Source: Planctomycetota bacterium
GTDB taxonomy: Bacteria; Planctomycetota; Phycisphaerae; WQYP01
Assembly (NCBI GenBank): GCA_021818565.1
Contig: JAKATV010000364.1
Location: 1-9,251 of the forward strand
Direction of reading: 5' to 3'
Length of the DNA: 9,251 nucleotides
This document shows, piece after piece, positions 5,745-9,251 of the stretch (its first letter is position 1; each line of letters opens with the position of its first letter). Both the position numbers and the translations under genes were made by a program. Under the pieces are notes generated by a model, which ran no database searches, had not been told where the DNA came from, and saw nothing but the letters and a program-made list of their open reading frames with translations.

Positions 5745-8495
5745 GTGACAGTACTTGCCGCAAAAAAAACTAACGACCCCGGTTCAAAACATGTTCGTCG
5801 TCCGTTGCAGCCGTTGTTAAATCCACAGAATATTGCGGTCATCGGTGCCACGGAAACGCCCGGCTCCGTGGGGCGCACGCTGCTGTGGAATTTGATTTCA
5901 TCGCCGTTCGGGGGAACGGTTTTCCCGGTGAATCTTAAACGCCCCAGTGTGCTGGGAATTAAGGCTTATCCAACCATTCATGATGTGCCGGAACGCATTG
6001 ATCTGGCGATTATCTGCACGCCCGCGCAAAGCGTGCCGGATTTGATTGAGCAATGTGGAATCGCGGGCATTCCGGGAGCGATCATTATTTCCGCGGGTTT
6101 CAAGGAACTCGGTGCACCTGGCGTCGCATTGGAACAGCAAATTGCCGTGCATGCCCGACGCTATTCCATGCGTATTATCGGGCCAAACTGTCTGGGCGTG
6201 CAAAATCCCCTGATCGGCTTAAACGCCTCATTTGCCCATGGCATCGCCCGGCCCGGTTCCATCGCATTTTTATCACAGTCCGGTGCGCTGCTGACCGCCA
6301 TTCTGGATTGGTCGTTGCGCGAACAGATCGGCTTTAGCTCCTTTGTTTCATTAGGATCCATGCTGGATGTCGGATTTGGAGATCTTATTGACCATCTCGG
6401 CGACGATCCACGCACCAGAGCCATCCTGATTTATATGGAAAGCATCGGCAATCCCCGTCAATTTATTTCTGCCGCCCGCGAAGTCGCTTTAACCAAACCC
6501 ATTATTGTCATCAAAGCGGGACGCACCGCTGCCGCCGCTGCCGCGGCCGCAAGCCACACCGGTTCTATGACCGGCTCAGATGAAGTGCTGGATGCGGTAT
6601 TCCGTCGCGTGGGTGTGCAACGCGTCAATGAAATCAGCGAGTTGTTTGATCTGGCGGAAGTTCTGGCCAATCAGTCCCGCCCCAAAGGCCGCCATCTGAC
6701 TATTCTGACAAATGCCGGCGGCCCGGGCGTGCTGGCCACGGACGCACTAATTCAGGGCGGTGGTGAACTGACCAAACTTTCTGAATCAGCGATGAAGGAA
6801 CTCAACACGCTGCTGCCTGGGCCATGGTCGCATGGCAATCCTGTGGATATTCTGGGCGACGCCTCGCCCGAGCGTTATGCCAAGTCCCTGGAAATCGCCG
6901 CGCGCGATCCCAATGCCGATGGCATGCTGGTAATTCTAACGCCGCAGGATATGACCGACGCCACCCGTTCCGCTGAAGCTCTGATTACCGCCGCCAAGGC
7001 GCAGTCCAAACCGGTGCTGGCAAGCTGGATGGGCGGCCCGATGGTGCGAGCCGGCGAAGAAATTCTTAACCGTGCGGGCATTCCCACCTTCGCCTACCCG
7101 GATGCCGCCGCCACCGCGTTTAACTATCTTTGGCAGTATGACCGCACCCTTAAAGCACTCTACCAAACTCCCCGGTCCGGGGGCGAAAAATCTCTGGATT
7201 CGCAAAGCCGCGTGAGTATTGAAGCGATATTTTCTGAAGCGCAACGTGAACAGCGCACCACCTTAACTGAGCCGGAATCCAAGCGACTGCTGGAAGCTTA
7301 TGGCATTCCCGTTACTCCCACACTGATCGCAGCCACTTCCCAGGAGGCGGTGGCGGCTGCGGAAAAAATCGGCTATCCCGTGGTGGTCAAAGTATTCTCC
7401 AAAACTATTTCCCATAAAACCGATGTCGGCGGCGTGCTATTAAATCTGGCCACGGCGGCTGGGGTAAAACAAGCATTTGAAAAAATCCAAGCCTCCGTCA
7501 CCGCCCGCGCCAGCGCCGCACAATTTCAGGGCGTAACCGTCCAACCGATGGTACGGTTTACCGATGCTTATGAATTAATTCTCGGCTCTTCCATCGATGC
7601 GCAATTCGGCCCGGTTCTTTTGTTCGGTGCCGGCGGTCAAATGGTTGAATTATTCCGCGACCGCGCATTGGGATTGCCGCCGCTGAATTCCACCCTGGCT
7701 CGGCAGATGATTAACCAGACGAAAATAAGCAAAGCTCTGGCAGGCATTCGTGGCCGGGCGGCCGTGGATGTTGCCGAGTTGGAGCGCATTCTGGTTCGCT
7801 TTAGTACGCTGGTGATTGAAAATCCGCGCATCAAGGAAATTGATATAAATCCGCTGCTGGTCAGTGCGGACAAGTTGATCGCCCTGGATGCCCGTGTGAT
7901 ATTACACAGTGCCGATGTGGCCGATTCGGCATTGCCGCGACCGGCGATTCGTCCCTATCCCACGCAATACGTTCACACAGTAATTACCGACGATGGCCAG
8001 TCCATACTTCTGCGGCCCATTATGCCGCAGGATGAACCACTGATGATCCAGTTCCATCATTCGTTATCTAATGAGACGGTCCGTCATCGTTTTTACAATA
8101 TCATGAAATTGGAGGATCGCATTTCACACGAGCGATTGGTACGCGTATGCATGAATGATTATGACCGGGAAATTGCCTTGGTGGCCCAACACACGCGAAC
8201 GGACGGCATAGCGGAAATTGTGGGTGTAAGCCGCCTGTCGAAAATTCGCGGGACTCCAGAAGCGGAAGCGGCGGTGATCGTATCTGATGCTTGGCAAAAC
8301 CGGGGCATTGGCACCGCGCTGTTGGAAGAGGCTATCAAAATTGCGCGGATAGAAGGCGTTTCTCGCGTCTTTGCCTCCGCATTGCCGGAGAATATGGAAA
8401 TCCAGCACCTGCTGGCCGGAAAACTGGGCTTTAAAGTGACATCTGATGTCGGGTCGCCGATCATTCACTTTGAGCTTAATCTTTCCGGAGGGTGA
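5745..8495 (+). CDS. ADP-forming acyl-CoA (acetate-CoA) synthetase fused to a GNAT acetyltransferase
   Basis: A 916-residue cytoplasmic protein of the bifunctional acetate-CoA ligase/GNAT family, which includes the protein lysine acetyltransferase Pat. Seen in order: CoA-binding Rossmann domain (about 25-125, NIAVIGATETPGSVG); succinyl-CoA-ligase-like domains (about 145-480, with IIGPNCLGVQNP and FLSQSGAL); the phospho-histidine motif with His271 in SHTGSMTGSD; ATP-grasp domain (about 507-727, including SHKTDVGGV with His557 and a C-terminal IKEIDINPLL); and a GNAT domain (about 753-912) with the acetyl-CoA loop QNRGIGTAL at 851-859. In enteric Pat the catalytic His is replaced and the synthetase half is inactive; here it is present, so ADP-forming synthetase activity (acyl-CoA + ADP + Pi to acid + CoA + ATP, reversible) is plausible alongside acetylation. 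An eight-Ala tract (262-269) directly precedes SHTG. The start is GTG with a good Shine-Dalgarno. It stands alone: 552 bp from recQ and 341 bp from rpsL. Confidence 0.92.
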   Translation: MTVLAAKKTNDPGSKHVRRPLQPLLNPQNIAVIGATETPGSVGRTLLWNLISSPFGGTVFPVNLKRPSVLGIKAYPTIHDVPERIDLAIICTPAQSVPDLIEQCGIAGIPGAIIISAGFKELGAPGVALEQQIAVHARRYSMRIIGPNCLGVQNPLIGLNASFAHGIARPGSIAFLSQSGALLTAILDWSLREQIGFSSFVSLGSMLDVGFGDLIDHLGDDPRTRAILIYMESIGNPRQFISAAREVALTKPIIVIKAGRTAAAAAAAASHTGSMTGSDEVLDAVFRRVGVQRVNEISELFDLAEVLANQSRPKGRHLTILTNAGGPGVLATDALIQGGGELTKLSESAMKELNTLLPGPWSHGNPVDILGDASPERYAKSLEIAARDPNADGMLVILTPQDMTDATRSAEALITAAKAQSKPVLASWMGGPMVRAGEEILNRAGIPTFAYPDAAATAFNYLWQYDRTLKALYQTPRSGGEKSLDSQSRVSIEAIFSEAQREQRTTLTEPESKRLLEAYGIPVTPTLIAATSQEAVAAAEKIGYPVVVKVFSKTISHKTDVGGVLLNLATAAGVKQAFEKIQASVTARASAAQFQGVTVQPMVRFTDAYELILGSSIDAQFGPVLLFGAGGQMVELFRDRALGLPPLNSTLARQMINQTKISKALAGIRGRAAVDVAELERILVRFSTLVIENPRIKEIDINPLLVSADKLIALDARVILHSADVADSALPRPAIRPYPTQYVHTVITDDGQSILLRPIMPQDEPLMIQFHHSLSNETVRHRFYNIMKLEDRISHERLVRVCMNDYDREIALVAQHTRTDGIAEIVGVSRLSKIRGTPEAEAAVIVSDAWQNRGIGTALLEEAIKIARIEGVSRVFASALPENMEIQHLLAGKLGFKVTSDVGSPIIHFELNLSGG

Positions 8496-8769
8496 GCCGA
8501 CACCGCCCAGACCTCGCCAGAAAAAGCGCAATCTTCATGCGTAATGCGCCTGGACATCGGGCGGGGCGGTTGAGGCACCGGCGGCCCACCCGCGTTTGGC
8601 TCGGTGTTTATGGCAAGGCCTCTCGCCTCCGTGGCGGCGATGGTCGGGTATTGGCCCTTTGCAGCCTCGGCATTCGACGATTTATGGCAATTTATTGGCA
8701 TGCTGTGGGACGGCTTTACGGCCCTACAACCCTAAATTTCCTTTGATTAGTCACCGTTGGCGCGTTGGT
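8496..8769. other. Gap between the acyl-CoA synthetase gene and the rpsL promoter
   Basis: No recognisable gene, tRNA or terminator. One plus-strand frame stays open from 8574 to 8735 (see the small ORF entry), and a 78-codon minus-strand frame overlaps the end of the synthetase gene; neither has a ribosome binding site or a known motif. A 10-bp sequence TTTATGGCAA occurs twice, near 8608 and 8682. Confidence 0.5.
8610..8735 (+). CDS. Possible 41-residue hydrophobic peptide, or decayed coding fragment
   Basis: The frame is open from 8574, in the same phase as the upstream synthetase. It has ATG at 8610 (or GTG at 8604) and a TAA at 8733. The peptide is rich in Trp, Phe and Ala (ending FDDLWQFIGMLWDGFTALQP) with G/C-biased third positions. 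There is no Shine-Dalgarno and no family is recognised. It may be chance, a small peptide gene or the tail of a lost gene. Confidence 0.15.
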   Translation: MARPLASVAAMVGYWPFAASAFDDLWQFIGMLWDGFTALQP

Positions 8770-8798
8770 TTGCATGATTCCGGGATTCCGGCTACACT
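8770..8798 (+). promoter_or_regulatory. Sigma70-like promoter of rpsL
   Basis: TTGCAT (8770-8775) and TACACT (8793-8798) are separated by exactly 17 bp, each matching 4 of 6 consensus positions. Predicted transcription start is near 8805, giving a leader of about 30 nt before the rpsL ATG. Confidence 0.5.
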
Positions 8799-8836
8799 AC
8801 CGGGCTTGTGTTTGGTGAACTGAAGTAAGGTATATT

Positions 8837-9208
8837 ATGCCGACAATCAATCAATTGCTCCGTAATCCGCGACGCAGCCTTAAGCGCATTAACAAGGTCA
8901 AAGACCTTGAAGCGTCGCCGCAACGTCGTGGGGTGTGTCTATTGGTTAAGACCATGACCCCCAAGAAGCCCAACTCGGCGTTGCGTAAAGTGGCGCGTGT
9001 GCGGCTTTCCAACGGCAAGGAAGTGACCGCTTATATTCCGGGTATTGACCATAACCTTCAGGAACACAGCATTGTTCTGGTGCGCGGTGGTCGTGTACGC
9101 GATTTGCCGGGCGTGCGGTATCACATTGTCCGCGGCGTGCTGGATGCCTCGGGTGTGGAAGCTCGTCGCCGCAGCCGTTCCAAGTATGGAGCCAAGAAAC
9201 CTAAGTAA
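8837..9208 (+). CDS. rpsL: 30S ribosomal protein S12
   Basis: A full-length 123-residue S12, the decoding-centre protein of the small subunit. Seen: the N-terminal MPTINQL, the near-universal TPKKPNSALRKVARVRLSN (41-59) including Lys43, NLQEHS, VRGGRVRDLPGVRYH and the C-terminal SRSKYGAKKPK. Numbering matches E. coli S12 without gaps through this region. A TAAGG ribosome binding site (8826-8830) lies 6 nt before ATG 8837. Two departures from the usual sequence stand out. Residue 88 is Arg (codon CGC at 9098-9100) where Lys is standard. Residues 69-72 read GIDH instead of the usual GEGH. Asp89, the residue methylthiolated by RimO in E. coli, is kept. S12 normally heads the str operon (rpsL-rpsG-fusA-tuf); only 43 bp follow before the window ends, so rpsG is not visible. 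Confidence 0.98.
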   Translation: MPTINQLLRNPRRSLKRINKVKDLEASPQRRGVCLLVKTMTPKKPNSALRKVARVRLSNGKEVTAYIPGIDHNLQEHSIVLVRGGRVRDLPGVRYHIVRGVLDASGVEARRRSRSKYGAKKPK

Positions 9209-9227
9209 TCTTTCTGTTATCGCGGAT

Positions 9228-9242
9228 TAAGCCGCCGGCTTA
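9228..9242. repeat. Short perfect palindrome after rpsL
   Basis: TAAGCCG-C-CGGCTTA, 20 bp after the rpsL stop. It has no following T-run, so it is not a standard intrinsic terminator; transcription into downstream ribosomal genes would be expected. Confidence 0.4.
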
Positions 9243-9251
9243 GGCGCGGGG

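Noticed and set aside
8465..8701. A 78-codon minus-strand frame upstream of rpsL.
   Set aside because: It overlaps the end of the synthetase gene antisense, lacks a ribosome binding site and matches nothing I know.
8492..8746. An 84-codon frame with GTG overlapping the synthetase stop.
   Set aside because: Its GGAGG is 1 nt from the GTG, too close to act as its ribosome binding site. The product is Arg-rich shadow-like sequence with no domain.
9228..9251. Intrinsic terminator after rpsL.
   Set aside because: The palindrome is short with a tiny loop, has no T-run, and rpsL is normally co-transcribed with downstream ribosomal genes.
1..9251. CRISPR array, tRNA, rRNA, toxin-antitoxin or phage-defence island.
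   Set aside because: I saw no regularly spaced direct repeats, no tRNA- or rRNA-like sequence and no defence or toxin-antitoxin genes. The DUF4143 fragment alone is not enough to call such a system.

Overview
The window is a bacterial chromosomal segment of moderately high GC. It probably comes from a Planctomycetota-type bacterium, perhaps Phycisphaerae. That placement is an inference from the flavour of ribosomal protein S12, RecQ and the acyl-CoA synthetase/GNAT fusion, and it is not proven here. Four genes are intact or nearly so, one gene runs off the left edge, one is a 5'-truncated remnant, and there is one striking palindromic element.

Left part, minus strand (1-2051): a GHMP-family small-molecule kinase resembling galactokinase/L-arabinokinase is followed by a DUF2156 (phosphatidylglycerol lysyltransferase C-terminal-like) gene that leaves the window. 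Stop and start overlap as ATGA and a good GGAG site precedes the second start, so the two are a translationally coupled pair. The kinase keeps the GHMP scaffold and its likely catalytic Asp but has unusual residues in its sugar-binding and phosphate-binding loops.

Middle, plus strand (2066-5192): a DUF4143 protein fragment that has lost its whole AAA ATPase half lies head-to-head against the 5' end of the kinase gene. It is followed by a complete RecQ helicase with helicase, zinc/winged-helix, HRDC and extra C-terminal helix-turn-helix regions.

Intergenic 5193-5744: this holds a 273-bp element bounded by a perfect 34-bp inverted repeat. Inside are a second perfect 18-bp inverted repeat and further hairpins. 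It looks like a non-autonomous mobile element (MITE-like) or a highly structured RNA, and it has no recognisable transposase gene.

Right part, plus strand (5745-9251): a 916-residue ADP-forming acyl-CoA synthetase fused to a GNAT acetyltransferase (Pat/acetate-CoA ligase family) is followed by a 341-bp gap with no convincing gene. Then comes a well-formed sigma70-like promoter and rpsL, at the start of what is normally the str operon. The S12 protein carries Arg at position 88, the residue whose Lys-to-Arg change gives streptomycin resistance in other bacteria, and an altered loop at residues 70-71.

Apart from the coupled kinase/DUF2156 pair, the genes do not form one pathway. No complete new multi-gene system is visible; the most unexplained structure is the palindromic element at 5318-5590.
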